DNA of 64,000 nucleotides from Streptomyces sp. CMB-StM0423 (GTDB lineage Bacteria; Actinomycetota; Actinomycetes; Streptomycetales; Streptomycetaceae). Position numbers and translations under genes: made by a program. Below are positions 44,001 to 52,822 of the stretch, piece by piece; position 1 is the first letter of the stretch, and the number at the start of each line of letters is the position of its first letter. The stretch spans positions 4,620,501 through 4,684,500 of the forward strand of contig NZ_CP025407.1 in the NCBI RefSeq assembly GCF_002847285.1. Reading direction: 5' to 3'. Under the pieces are notes generated by a model. The model searched no databases, was not told the origin of the DNA, and was given only the letters and a program-made list of their open reading frames with translations.

Positions 44001-46200
44001 GTTCCAGCCGGATCGGCAGCCGGCGGATGCGCCGGCCGGTCGCGTGGTGCACGGCGTTGGCGATGGCCGCGGAGACGCCGACCATGCAGACCTCGCCCAC
44101 GCCCTTCACCCCGGCCGGGTTGAACCGCAGGTCCGGTTCGTCGATGAAGTCGACGTCGATCCGGTGGACGTCCGCGTTGACCGGCACCGCGTAGTCCTCC
44201 AGCGTCGTGTTGAGGAACCCGCCGAACCGGGTGTCGACCTCGCTCTCCTCGCGCAGCGCCTGCCCGATCCCCCACACCACGCCGCCGCGGACCTGGCCGG
44301 CCGCGGTGACCGGGCTTGCCACCCGGCCGCAGTCCACGACGGTGACGACGCGCGGCACCCGGATGCGCCGGGTCGTGGGCTCGATCCGTACCTCGGCGAA
44401 GTGCGCGGCCCAACTGAACGTGACGAACTCGGGGTAGACGGGACCGCCGACGGCGAGGACGCCGTGGTCGAGCTGCGCGAGGTCCTTGCGGGTCTGGCCG
44501 GGGGCGAGCGTCGTCGCCTCGACGGTCACCGCAGGCTTGTGCGTGGCGCGCACCGCGGCCCCCACGTCCAGGTCACCGGCCCCGGGCGCGCCCAGGGTCT
44601 CGCGCAGTTCGCCGAGTGCGGCCTGTACGGCGGGCAGCGCGCTCGCCGTGCCCCAGGAGCCGGCGGTAAGGTGCTGCGGCGCCGCCGTCGTGTCCCCGGC
44701 CCGTACGGTCACCGTGTCCACCGGCACGCCGAGGTCCCGCGCGACGAGCAGCGCGACCGCCGAGCGGAGCCCCTGGCCCATCTCGTGCCCGCCGACGGCG
44801 ACGTCGACGCTGCCGTCGGCCGCCGCGGACAGCCGCGCGACGACCGGCACCATGCCGCCCGGATAGCACCCGGCCGCCACGCCCCAGCCGAGGACCGAAC
44901 CGTCCTCGGCGGTCATCGAGCCCGGCTCCGGGTCGCGTTCGGCCCAGCCGAAGCGGGCCGCGCCGCGGCGCAGGCACTCGGCCAGATGCCGGCCGGAGAA
45001 CGGCAGCCCGGTGACCGGGTCCGCGCCGGCGTCGTTGGCGAGCCGCAGTTCGACCGGGTCGCGGCCGGTCGCGCAGGCGAGTTCGTCCATGGCCGACTCG
45101 TACGCGAACATGGCCGGGCTCTCGTGCGGCGACCGCATGAAGCCCGGGGTCTGCACGTCCGTACGGACCAGGCGCTGCTCGCCGCGGAACGCGGGCGCCG
45201 CGTAGAGCCGGGACGAGACCGTGGTGCTCTCGCACGGGAACAGGTCGTGCCGCGAGGTCTGCTGGTCGACCTCGTGGATCGCGGCGCGGAGTTCGCCGTT
45301 CTCGTCCGCGCCGAGCCGTACGCGGTGCACGGTGTTCGGCCGGAACGCGCCGAGGTGGAAGACCTGCGGCCGGGGCAGCACCATCTTCACCGGCCGGCCG
45401 AGCCGCCGCGCGGCGACCGCGATCGGCCCGAGGTGCAGATGCATGGCGTTCTTCTGGCCGAAGCCGCCGCCGACGTACGGGGAGCGGACCTCGACGTCCG
45501 CCGGGTCGATGCCGAGCTGGGTGGCGAGCCCGAACCGTACCGCGTTGGCGTTCTGGGTGGTGTCGTCGACGATCAGCCGGTCGCCCTCCCAGCGCACGAC
45601 GCTCGCGTTCGGCTCCATCGGCATCGCGTGCTGGGCGGGGTGCTCGTACGTGCCATCGATACGCACCGGGCTGGCCGCGAACGCCGCGTCCGCGTCGCCG
45701 ACCCTGACATCGGCCAGGAACGGCAGCGGGATCGCCTCCTCCTGGCGTACGGACTCGGCGCCCTCGGCGTCGATCCGTACCGTGAACGGCTCCTCCCGGT
45801 ACTCGGCGGTGATCGACCGGGCCGCCTCGGTCGCGGCGACCAGCCCGTCGGCCACGACCAGCGCGATCGGCTGGCCGCGGTAGGCGATGCGGTCGTCGCG
45901 CAGCGGCTGGAGGCTCTGCACGGCGTGCCCGCCGGCCATGAGGAAGCCGACGTCGTGCAGTTCGTCCGGCCCGAACCGTGTGATCACCTGCAGGACGCCG
46001 GGCACGGCTTCCGCGGCGGCCGTGTCGACGCGCGTGATACGCCCCTTGCCGGCCCGCGCGGTGGCCCACGCCCCGTACGCGACGTTCTCGGGCACCCGGT
46101 CGGCGGCGTAGCGGGCGCGGCCGGTGACCTTCTCCCGGGCGTCGACGCGGCGGATGTCCAGTAGCCGGCCGCCGGTGCCGGGAGCGTGGACGGCGGTCAT
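43990..46200 (-). CDS. Aldehyde oxidase, molybdenum subunit (PaoC-like)
   Basis: This 736-residue protein belongs to the xanthine dehydrogenase large-subunit family. Conserved blocks include GGGFGQKN (cofactor binding), QVFHLGAFRPNT, GHEMGQGL and, near the C-terminus, GVKGVGE, whose Glu is the catalytic base. The subunit binds the molybdenum-cytosine dinucleotide cofactor and oxidises aldehydes or N-heterocycles. The ATG overlaps the previous stop. With the two genes upstream it forms a three-subunit enzyme. The exact substrate is unknown. Confidence 0.9.
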   Translation of the reverse strand: MTAVHAPGTGGRLLDIRRVDAREKVTGRARYAADRVPENVAYGAWATARAGKGRITRVDTAAAEAVPGVLQVITRFGPDELHDVGFLMAGGHAVQSLQPLRDDRIAYRGQPIALVVADGLVAATEAARSITAEYREEPFTVRIDAEGAESVRQEEAIPLPFLADVRVGDADAAFAASPVRIDGTYEHPAQHAMPMEPNASVVRWEGDRLIVDDTTQNANAVRFGLATQLGIDPADVEVRSPYVGGGFGQKNAMHLHLGPIAVAARRLGRPVKMVLPRPQVFHLGAFRPNTVHRVRLGADENGELRAAIHEVDQQTSRHDLFPCESTTVSSRLYAAPAFRGEQRLVRTDVQTPGFMRSPHESPAMFAYESAMDELACATGRDPVELRLANDAGADPVTGLPFSGRHLAECLRRGAARFGWAERDPEPGSMTAEDGSVLGWGVAAGCYPGGMVPVVARLSAAADGSVDVAVGGHEMGQGLRSAVALLVARDLGVPVDTVTVRAGDTTAAPQHLTAGSWGTASALPAVQAALGELRETLGAPGAGDLDVGAAVRATHKPAVTVEATTLAPGQTRKDLAQLDHGVLAVGGPVYPEFVTFSWAAHFAEVRIEPTTRRIRVPRVVTVVDCGRVASPVTAAGQVRGGVVWGIGQALREESEVDTRFGGFLNTTLEDYAVPVNADVHRIDVDFIDEPDLRFNPAGVKGVGEVCMVGVSAAIANAVHHATGRRIRRLPIRLEHVL

Positions 46201-47198
46201 CGGATGGCTCGCTCTCCGGCGATGCGCAGCGCGTCGGCGACGGTGCGCACGCCCAGTTCGATGCGGAATCCGTTCTCGGCGCCCGCGCGTGCCCCCGCGA
46301 AGGCGGCCTCCCCGGCGCGCCGCGCGGACTGCGGCGTCAACGGCCGCCCGATCAGGGTCCGTTCGGCCTCCATGGCCCGCCACGGCCGGGTTGCCACGCC
46401 GCCGAGCCCGATGCGGCAGTCGCCGACCGCGCCGTCCGCCTCGACGGTCACGCCGACACCTGCGGCGGCGAGGGCGAACGCGTAGGACTCGCGGTCGCGG
46501 ATCTTGAGGTACGTGGAGCCGCGCGCGGCCGGGGTCGCGGGCACCCGGATGCGGACGATGAGTTCGTCCGGGGCGAGCACGTGCTCGCGGGCCGGGTCGT
46601 CGCCGGGTTCGACGTGCAGTCCGGCGAGCGGCACCGTACGTTCCCCGTCCGGGCCGACGACGTCGACGACGGCGTCGAACGCGATCAGCATGACGGCGAA
46701 GTCGCCCGCGTAGGTGGCGATGCACGCGTCGCTGCCACCGAGCAGCGCGTGCGTACGGTCGTGGCCGCCGACGGCGGCGCAGCCGCTGCCCGGCCGGCGC
46801 TTGTTGCACGGGAACTCCGGGCCGTTGCGGAAGTACGGGCAGCGGGTGCGCTGCAGGAGGTTCCCGCCGACGGTCGCCATGATGCGCAACTGCTGCGACG
46901 CGGCGCGCCACAGTGACTCCGACAGGCCCGGGTACGCGGCCTTGACCGCCGGGTGGTCGGCGACGTCGGCCATGCGGGCGCCGGCCCCGAGCACCAGTTC
47001 ACGCGGGCCGGCCTCGATGGTGCGGAGTTCGGCGATCCGGTGCACGTCGAGGACCGCGGGGGGCGTCTCGATGTCCAGCTTCATCAGGTCGTACAGGGTG
47101 GTGCCGCCGGCCAGGATCCTGGTGCCGGGCTGTGCGATGTGCAGCGCGGACACCGTGGCGGCCACCGTGTCCGGCGCGGCGTAGGTGAAGGGGCGCAC
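46197..47198 (-). CDS. Aldehyde oxidase, FAD subunit (PaoB-like)
   Basis: This is a 333-residue protein. FAD-binding motifs LAGGTTLYDLM and TVGGNLLQRTRCPYF are typical of the family. The insertion CPYFRNGPEFPCNKRRPGSGCAA carries the spaced cysteines of the extra [4Fe-4S] cluster found in PaoB/YagS-type subunits, which separates it from ordinary xanthine dehydrogenase FAD subunits. It starts at GTG 47198, 4 bp after the iron-sulfur gene's stop. Electrons pass from the molybdenum subunit through the clusters to this FAD. Confidence 0.9.
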   Translation of the reverse strand: MRPFTYAAPDTVAATVSALHIAQPGTRILAGGTTLYDLMKLDIETPPAVLDVHRIAELRTIEAGPRELVLGAGARMADVADHPAVKAAYPGLSESLWRAASQQLRIMATVGGNLLQRTRCPYFRNGPEFPCNKRRPGSGCAAVGGHDRTHALLGGSDACIATYAGDFAVMLIAFDAVVDVVGPDGERTVPLAGLHVEPGDDPAREHVLAPDELIVRIRVPATPAARGSTYLKIRDRESYAFALAAAGVGVTVEADGAVGDCRIGLGGVATRPWRAMEAERTLIGRPLTPQSARRAGEAAFAGARAGAENGFRIELGVRTVADALRIAGERAIR

Positions 47199-47202
47199 GG
47201 CG

Positions 47203-47697
47203 TCAGGCCCCGTTCCGTACCGCGTCCGCGGTCTGCCGTACGGCGGCCACGATGCCCACGTAGGCGGCGCAGCGGCAGATGTTGCCGCTCAGGTACTCGC
47301 GGATCTCGTCGTCCGTCTCGCAGTGGCCTTCGGCGATGCACGCGATGCCCGACATGATCTGGCCGGGCGTGCAGTAGCCGCACTGCAGCGCGTCATGGTC
47401 GATGAACGCCTGCTGCAACGGGTGCAGCCCGCCGTCCGCGCCGGCGACACCCTCGATCGTGGTCACCGCCCGGCCGGTGACCTGCACCGCGGGGGTCAGG
47501 CAGGCCAGCACGCGCCGGCCGTCCACGTGCACCGTGCACGCGCCGCAGTGGCCCTGGTCGCAGCCCTTCTTCGTGCCGGTCAGCGCGAGCTGCTCGCGCA
47601 GCACGTCCAGGAGGGATTCCCGGGGATCCACGTCGAGGGAGACATCCTGGCCGTTGACCGTACAGGCCCAGGGCAATTTCACCGCATTTGTGACCAT
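47203..47697 (-). CDS. Aldehyde oxidase, [2Fe-2S] subunit (PaoA-like)
   Basis: This 164-residue protein has two [2Fe-2S] motifs: KKGCDQGHCGACTV and on to ACL in the N-terminal ferredoxin domain, and QCGYCTPGQ with GNICRCAAY in the C-terminal helical domain. Length and order fit the small subunit of molybdenum hydroxylases. Unlike E. coli PaoA, no Tat signal is visible, so the enzyme is probably cytoplasmic. It is the first gene of the three-gene operon. Confidence 0.9.
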   Translation of the reverse strand: MVTNAVKLPWACTVNGQDVSLDVDPRESLLDVLREQLALTGTKKGCDQGHCGACTVHVDGRRVLACLTPAVQVTGRAVTTIEGVAGADGGLHPLQQAFIDHDALQCGYCTPGQIMSGIACIAEGHCETDDEIREYLSGNICRCAAYVGIVAAVRQTADAVRNGA

Positions 47698-47779
47698 GCG
47701 AGAAGATTGTAGGGAGGCCGCGAGGCCCGGGTGCGGAGCGGCGGACCGGCGCGCCTTCCGCGGCCCGGGGCGGGACCGG

Positions 47780-48526
47780 TCAGACGACGCCGGCGCGGAT
47801 CTCGTCGTAGAGGCGGGTGGGGTCCTCGGCCAGGGACTTCTTGACGTGGGTGCTCCAGGCGTCGGCCAGGACCTCGGCCGCGCCCGCCTCGATGCCGTCC
47901 AGGCCGGCGCGGGCGACCGGGGCGGGGTCGCCCTTGGGGCCGGTGTAGGCGGAGCTGAAGTCGGTGTCCACGGCGCCCAGGTGGAGGGCGGTGACCAGGG
48001 TGTGCTGGGCCGCCAGTTCCATGCGGACGGCGTTGGTCAGGGCCCACTGGGCGGCCTTGGAGGCGTGGTAGCCGTTGGTGCCCGGGTAGGCGAACCAGGA
48101 CTGGGCGGACAGGACGTTGAGGATCGCGCCGCCGCCGTTGGCGGCCAGGGCCGGGGCGAAGGCGCGTACGACGTTGAGGGTGCCCCAGAAGTTCGTCTCC
48201 ATCTCCGCGCGTACGGCGGCGAGGTCGCCGGTGACGAGGTCGGTCCAGTGGCTGACTCCCGCGTTGTTCACGACGAGTGTCACGTCGTCCGCCGCGTCGG
48301 CGGCGGCCGCGACCTGGGCGGGGTCGGTGACGTCCAGCCGCAGTGGTACGACGCCGGGGAGGTCGGCCGACTCCGGGCGCCTGGCCGTCGCGTAGACGCG
48401 GGTGGCGCCGCGGTCCAGGAGCTGCTGGGCGAAGAGGCGGCCCAGGCCGCGGTTGGCGCCGGTCACCAGGGCGACCGAGCCGTCGAGGCGGAGGCCGGGG
48501 GCGGGGTGGGTGTGCGTGGTGGTCAT
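47780..48526 (-). CDS. Short-chain dehydrogenase/reductase
   Basis: This 248-residue protein is a classical SDR: TGANRGLG nucleotide motif near residue 22, NNAG near 90, the catalytic YHASK (near 155) with a Ser about 13 residues earlier. The ATG at 48526 lies next to the divergent MerR regulator. Such SDR/MerR pairs are common, and the regulator probably controls the enzyme. The substrate is unknown. Confidence 0.85.
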   Translation of the reverse strand: MTTTHTHPAPGLRLDGSVALVTGANRGLGRLFAQQLLDRGATRVYATARRPESADLPGVVPLRLDVTDPAQVAAAADAADDVTLVVNNAGVSHWTDLVTGDLAAVRAEMETNFWGTLNVVRAFAPALAANGGGAILNVLSAQSWFAYPGTNGYHASKAAQWALTNAVRMELAAQHTLVTALHLGAVDTDFSSAYTGPKGDPAPVARAGLDGIEAGAAEVLADAWSTHVKKSLAEDPTRLYDEIRAGVV

Positions 48527-48539
48527 ACCGGTACGCTAG

Positions 48540-48567
48540 GACCTACCGTTGACGTCAGATGCAAGTC
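48540..48567. promoter_or_regulatory. Imperfect dyad in SDR/MerR divergent region
   Basis: A 28-bp imperfect palindrome is centred on TGACGTCA, with outer half-sites GACCTAC and GCAAGTC. On the minus strand it spans a long spacer between TTGCAT and TAGCGT (20 bp), as in MerR-controlled promoters. It is probably the MerR operator for the SDR gene and for autoregulation. Confidence 0.5.
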
Positions 48568-48590
48568 CTGTGCCGAGGAGAGGGGTGCCG

Positions 48591-48938
48591 GTGCGTATCG
48601 GAGAGGTCGCCAGACGCTCCGGGGTGAGCGTCCGGGCGCTGCGCTACTACGAGGAGCAGGGGCTCCTGACGCCCACCCGCAGCGCCGGCGGGCAGCGCCA
48701 GTACCCCGACGGCACCGTCGACCGGGTCCGCTTCTTCCAGCAGCTCTACGCGGCCGGGCTGCCCAGCCGCCGCATCGCGGAACTGCTCCCCTGCATCGAC
48801 ACCGGCACCACGACCGGCGAGCAGCGCGCCATGCTCGACGCCGAACGGGCCCGGATCAGGCAGCAGATAGACGAGTACACCGCCGCCCTCGCCCGCCTCG
48901 ACGAGATCGTCGCGGCCGCGGCCGAGCGGCGGGCCTGA
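48591..48938 (+). CDS. MerR-family regulator
   Basis: This is a 115-residue protein: a winged helix-turn-helix (IGEVARRSGVSVRALRYYEEQGLLTP and on) plus the dimerisation coiled coil (EQRAMLDAERARIRQQIDEYTAALARL). No C-terminal metal- or drug-binding domain is present; a single Cys lies at LPCIDTG. The GTG at 48591 was chosen because AGGAG lies 11 bp upstream. It is divergent from the SDR gene and likely regulates it. Confidence 0.85.
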   Translation: MRIGEVARRSGVSVRALRYYEEQGLLTPTRSAGGQRQYPDGTVDRVRFFQQLYAAGLPSRRIAELLPCIDTGTTTGEQRAMLDAERARIRQQIDEYTAALARLDEIVAAAAERRA

Positions 48939-49149
48939 TCCGGCACCGACCCCGCCGGATCAGCCCCGGCCCCTGGCGCGGCGCTCCGTGTGCGTGGACT
49001 TCGGCGCCGGCCAGGTCCCGTCCGTCCCCGCCGACGAGGCGGCCGCGGCGATCGACGGGTCCGCCCGCGACCGCTGGCCCACCTGGGAACGCCCGGAGTG
49101 GATCACCCCGGCCGCCCACGCCTTCTACGCCGCCGGCTGAGGAGGGCGG

Positions 49150-50433
49150 TCACGAGGCCGGCTGGGCGGCGGCCTCCTGCGCGGCCGGGGGTGTCGCTTC
49201 CGGCGCCGGGGTGCGGTAGGCCCTGAGGGGGGTGTTGGCGGCGGCTATCGCCGCTATCGCCGCCACCGCGGCCAGGCCGCCCGTGACCAGGGAGACGGTC
49301 GCCGAGGTGGCGGAGGCGACGAGGCCGCCGCGGAAGTTGCCGAGTTCGGGTCCTGCCACGCCGATGACGTGTTCCACCGAGGAGACCCGGCCGCGGTAGG
49401 CGTCGGGGGTTTCGAGCTGGACCAGGGCGCTGCGGGTGACGACCGAGACCGTGTCGGCGGCCCCCGCCACGGCGAGGCAGGCCAGGGCCAGCCAGAGGGG
49501 TCCTGCCAGGCCGAAGCAGGCGAGGGCCAGGCCCCAGACCGCGGCCGCGGTCAGTTGGACCAGGCCGCCGCGGTGCCAGCGGGTGACCGTGCCGGAGAGC
49601 AGCCCCGCCGTGATGCCGCCGACCGCGACGGCGGAGAGGAAGAGGCCGAGGGTCTGCGGGTCGCCGTCGAAGCGGACCTCGTTGACGAGGGGGAAGAGCG
49701 CGATCGGCATCGCGAGGAGCGTGGCGGACAGGTCGGTGGCCAGCGAGCCCCACAGCGTGTGGCGGCGCAGGACGATGCGCCAGCCGCCGCGTTCCGCGCG
49801 GCGCCTGCCGCCCTTCGCCCGTACGCCTTCGGGGCGCATCGAGGGGAGGCGGAAGACCGCGGCCATCGCGACGGCGATCGCCGCGGCCTGGGTGGCGTAC
49901 GCGGCGGGGAGGTCCCAGCGGGCGATGATCAGCCCGGCCGTCGCCGGTCCCGCGAGCATCGCGAACTGGAAGGAGACGTTGTTCAGCGCCAGGCCCGCCG
50001 CGACCTGGTCGGCCGGCAGCAGGCGGACCGGGAAGGTGCGCCGGGCGGGGGCGCCGAGGGCGGAGAAGGCGGTGCTGAGGGCGACCAGGGCGAGCAGGAG
50101 GACGACGTTCCTGTTGTCCGCCAGCGCCTGCGCGCACAGGGCGCCCGCGGCCAGCAACTGGCCCGCCGTCGTGGCCCGTACGAGCGTGCGGCGGTCCACG
50201 GTGTCGGCGAGGGTGCCGCCGAGGAGGCCGAAGAGGATCATCGGCACGCCGGTGGCCAGGCCGATGGCGCCGGTGCCGACGGTGCTGCCCGTCAGGTCCC
50301 AGACCTGGGCGAGCACGGCCACGAGGGTGATCTGGGCGCCGAGTTGGGAGGCCGACGTGCCTATCCACAGGGCGCGGTACGGGGGACTGCTGCGCAGCGG
50401 GCGGGTGTCGAGGAAGCGGACGCGCCGGCTCAT
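49150..50433 (-). CDS. MFS transporter
   Basis: This 427-residue protein has about 12 hydrophobic helices and the MFS-type loop motif GGTLADTVDRRTLVR after the second helix, close to the drug-exporter consensus. The ATG overlaps the MarR regulator's stop by 4 bp. MarR control suggests export of a toxic compound. The substrate is unknown. Confidence 0.85.
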   Translation of the reverse strand: MSRRVRFLDTRPLRSSPPYRALWIGTSASQLGAQITLVAVLAQVWDLTGSTVGTGAIGLATGVPMILFGLLGGTLADTVDRRTLVRATTAGQLLAAGALCAQALADNRNVVLLLALVALSTAFSALGAPARRTFPVRLLPADQVAAGLALNNVSFQFAMLAGPATAGLIIARWDLPAAYATQAAAIAVAMAAVFRLPSMRPEGVRAKGGRRRAERGGWRIVLRRHTLWGSLATDLSATLLAMPIALFPLVNEVRFDGDPQTLGLFLSAVAVGGITAGLLSGTVTRWHRGGLVQLTAAAVWGLALACFGLAGPLWLALACLAVAGAADTVSVVTRSALVQLETPDAYRGRVSSVEHVIGVAGPELGNFRGGLVASATSATVSLVTGGLAAVAAIAAIAAANTPLRAYRTPAPEATPPAAQEAAAQPAS

Positions 50434-50918
50434 CGGGGCGGCTCGACGAGGTGGTCCTCGATGCGCTCGCGCATCGACCGGTCCGCCAGCGCCGCCTGTA
50501 CGTCCTCGACCACCGCGGTCATCGTGTACGGCAGCACGTCGTTCAGCTCGGCGACCGCCGCGTGCGTCGCGCGCCACTCCGCCTCCAGGAACGGGACGAG
50601 CGACCGGCCGCGTTCGGTCAGCTCGATCCGCCGGGTACGGGCGTCGGGCCCGGGCTCGGAGGTGACCAGGTCCTCCTTGCGCATGGCGGCGATGGTCTGG
50701 CTGACCGCGGAGTGCGAGCGGTGCAGGGACTCCGCCAGCTCGCGGATGGTCAGCGGTCCGGTGTGGGCGAGCCGGATCAGCGGATACGCGAACCGGGGGC
50801 GTACGCCCTTGATGCCGCGGTCGGCGTAGACCTGCTCGATCTCGGCGTCGAGGCCGGCGAGGAGCGTGTGCAGGGACTGCCAGGGGTCGGGCAGCTTGGT
50901 GGGGTCCGTAGATGTCAC
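50430..50918 (-). CDS. MarR-family regulator
   Basis: This is a 162-residue protein with the MarR winged helix (PLTIRELAESLHRSHSAVSQTIAAMRKEDLVTSEPGPDARTRR is the helix-turn-helix and wing). The GTG at 50918 is directly preceded by an A+T-rich -10-like sequence and an inverted repeat, so the transcript may be leaderless and autorepressed. It is coupled to the MFS gene. Confidence 0.85.
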   Translation of the reverse strand: MTSTDPTKLPDPWQSLHTLLAGLDAEIEQVYADRGIKGVRPRFAYPLIRLAHTGPLTIRELAESLHRSHSAVSQTIAAMRKEDLVTSEPGPDARTRRIELTERGRSLVPFLEAEWRATHAAVAELNDVLPYTMTAVVEDVQAALADRSMRERIEDHLVEPPR

Positions 50919-50941
50919 AGCGCTAATATAACAGTGCTGTG
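50916..50941. promoter_or_regulatory. Inverted repeat at MarR start
   Basis: CACAGCGC (50916-50923) and GTGCTGTG (50934-50941) form 8-bp arms with one mismatch, separated by 10 A+T-rich bases containing TTATATTA on the minus strand. It overlaps the MarR start codon and the likely -10 region, a typical MarR autorepression site. Confidence 0.55.
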
Positions 50942-50951
50942 ATAACTGCCT

Positions 50952-51548
50952 TCAGAGCAGTGCCGTCGCCGCGGTCACCGCTCCTCCCGCCACCAGGCAC
51001 CCCACCGCCCACCGCATCCAGCGGTACTTCGCCGCCAGGATCGCCCCCAGGTCGTACGACTGCTCCAGCAGCCAGCGCCCCGGGTCCCGCCCCGCCGCGA
51101 GTACCGCCGCCGTCGCACCGTCCCGCCCGGGGCCGCGGTGGAGCGCGGTCGGCGACGGGCCGGCGCGCGGGGTGCCCGGTCGGGTACGGGGGAGGGTGAC
51201 GATGGCCAGCATCGCGATCCCCGCCAGCCACAGCACCACCCCGGCCACGCCCACCGGGCCCGAGCCGACGCCCGCAGGCACGGCCGGGACCGCGAGCGCG
51301 GGCAGGGCCACGCCGCTCGACAGCAGGACGGCCGCCTTCGTGTCGGCCCGCGCGATCTCCTCGCGCAGGGTGGTCAGCAGCCGCTCGGCGACGTAGCGGG
51401 GGCCCGGCTCGGAGAGCGGGGAGACGGAGGGAGGCGGGGCGGGCGGCGGGGCGGCCAGCGGCGGGGCTGGCGGCGGGGCGGGCGGCGGGTCCGGCGGAGT
51501 CGCCCCCGCGGACGGTGGGTGCTGGGGTGCGGTGTCCGGGGCCGGCAT
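50952..51548 (-). CDS. Pycsar-effector-like membrane protein (PycTM-like)
   Basis: This is a 198-residue protein. A Pro-rich leader (1-50) is followed by YVAERLLTTLREEIARADTKAAVLLSS (52-78), the conserved block of DUF5706/Pycsar effector proteins. Two transmembrane helices (about 75-93 and 97-120), a YDLGAILAAKYRWMRWA helix (165-181) and a last transmembrane helix (180-197) follow. In Pycsar, such proteins bind cCMP or cUMP and disrupt the membrane. Here the gene closes a locus with a cyclase-like gene. GGAGG precedes the ATG, 36 bp after the SPFH-like gene. Family by motif; function inferred. Confidence 0.65.
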   Translation of the reverse strand: MPAPDTAPQHPPSAGATPPDPPPAPPPAPPLAAPPPAPPPSVSPLSEPGPRYVAERLLTTLREEIARADTKAAVLLSSGVALPALAVPAVPAGVGSGPVGVAGVVLWLAGIAMLAIVTLPRTRPGTPRAGPSPTALHRGPGRDGATAAVLAAGRDPGRWLLEQSYDLGAILAAKYRWMRWAVGCLVAGGAVTAATALL

Positions 51549-51567
51549 CGTCCCCGCCTCCCGTCTC

Positions 51568-51595
51568 GTCGGTCGGTCGGTCAGTCAGTCGGTCC
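51568..51595. repeat. GTCN tetranucleotide repeat, seven units
   Basis: GTCG, GTCG, GTCG, GTCA, GTCA, GTCG and GTCC follow each other without gaps. The tract covers the SPFH-like stop codon and lies about 20 bp before the TM-effector start. Slippage would alter the SPFH C-terminus or the spacing to the next gene. Confidence 0.5.
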
Positions 51596-52790
51596 GCTCG
51601 GGCGGATCGGGCGCCTCGGGTGCCTCCGCGGCCTCCCCGCCGTCGTCGCCCGCCGCCGCCTGCCAGTACAGGCTGGGCCCCGTCCCCGTACCCCCGCCCG
51701 TCAACTGCGGCAGCGAGTCCGAGGTGACGTGCCGGGTGCCGGACCGCAGGAACTCGACCACCACCATGGCCTGGTCGCCCAGCTCCCAGCGTTCGAGGAG
51801 CCCGCCGTCGATCAGCCGGGACATCAGCTCCATGCCGTCCTGGCGCTCCTTGCGCTGTTCCTTGCGGAACATCTGCCGGATCGCCGCCAGGTCCTTCGGG
51901 TTGCGCGCCATCATCTGCGCCATCAGCGCGTGGTCCCCTCTCGCCACCGCCTCCTGGAAGTCGGCGGCCCACTTGCGGATCAGCTCGCGCTTGTTGTCGT
52001 CCCTGAGGTCACGCAGCCTGTGCTTGAGCCGTTCCAGGTCCGTCTGGTGCAGCACCTGCCCCATGCTCTTGCCGTGGTCCCGGATCAGCCGGTCGACCGA
52101 GATGGTGACGAACACGTCGAGGTCCAGGCCGAACTGGCTGCCCAGCGGCTGCGTCCGCAGCTCCGCCCGCACGGCGTCGCGGACCTCCTCCGCGCTGTTG
52201 ATGGAGTAGCCGCGCGAGACGTCGCGCAGCCGCTGCTCCAGCTCCGGTACGAGCAGCGCGGCGACATCGGTGACCTGCGACCGCGCCACGAGCTGCGGGT
52301 CGCTGACCTGCCACCGCACGTCCACCTCCGCGGGGAAGGTCCGGCCGTTCTCCTCCGCCGGCAGCTCGGCCTTGAACGACACGGTGTGCCAGCCGAGTTG
52401 CAGCTCGAAGGCGGTGTACGGGCGGGGGAACCACCAGCGCAGCAGGAACCGCACCCCGCCGTCGGGGTGCACCGTCTGCGTCGGCCGGCCGCGGTAGTAG
52501 AGCACGGTCGCGACCTGGGCGCTGGGGTGCCGGTACGGCCACTCCGGGCGGTACTCGCGCAGGAACGGGCCGGCCAACTGCTGGGCGGCGGCGGGCCGGT
52601 CGGCGTGGGTCTTCGGGTGCGGGGCGGCGGGGGTCAGCCCCGTCAGCCGGCCGTTCCCGGCGCCCGGCGCGGGCGGCGGCCCGGGCAGGGGTGCGGGTAC
52701 CGGTACCGGTGCCGGTCCGGGCGCGTGGGGCATCGGCGGCGGGCCCGGCGCGGGGGGCGGGGCGGGGACGGGTGGGGGCTGGATGGGCAT
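51585..52790 (-). CDS. SPFH/band-7-like protein
   Basis: This is a 401-residue protein. After a Pro-rich leader (1-75), residues about 90-250 have the SPFH pattern: VATVLYYRGRP, then WHTVSFKAELP, VDVRWQVSDPQLVARSQVTDVAALLVPELEQRLRD, and VRAELRTQPLGSQFGLDLDVFVTISVD. A coiled coil follows (about 255-345), ending in the MSRLIDGGLLERWELGD region. SPFH proteins form membrane-associated rings or scaffolds. No clear membrane anchor is visible, so it may be soluble. The ATG at 52790 has GAGGA 7 bp upstream. The gene lies between STAND and TM-effector genes and is probably part of the same complex. Confidence 0.65.
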   Translation of the reverse strand: MPIQPPPVPAPPPAPGPPPMPHAPGPAPVPVPAPLPGPPPAPGAGNGRLTGLTPAAPHPKTHADRPAAAQQLAGPFLREYRPEWPYRHPSAQVATVLYYRGRPTQTVHPDGGVRFLLRWWFPRPYTAFELQLGWHTVSFKAELPAEENGRTFPAEVDVRWQVSDPQLVARSQVTDVAALLVPELEQRLRDVSRGYSINSAEEVRDAVRAELRTQPLGSQFGLDLDVFVTISVDRLIRDHGKSMGQVLHQTDLERLKHRLRDLRDDNKRELIRKWAADFQEAVARGDHALMAQMMARNPKDLAAIRQMFRKEQRKERQDGMELMSRLIDGGLLERWELGDQAMVVVEFLRSGTRHVTSDSLPQLTGGGTGTGPSLYWQAAAGDDGGEAAEAPEAPDPPERTD

Positions 52791-52822
52791 CTGCATTTCC
52801 TCGTCTCGTCCGGCGGGCCGGA

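Noticed and set aside
43699..46164. 821-residue frame antisense to the paoC-like gene
   Set aside because: This is a shadow frame. It is rich in Arg, Gly and Pro with no motif, and lies over a gene with clear family motifs.
48980..49140. Short frame between MerR and MFS genes (VCVDFGAGQVPSVPADE and on)
   Set aside because: Residues look plausible and the tail ends cleanly, but there is no start with a ribosome binding site and no family match. It could be a gene remnant, not enough for a call.
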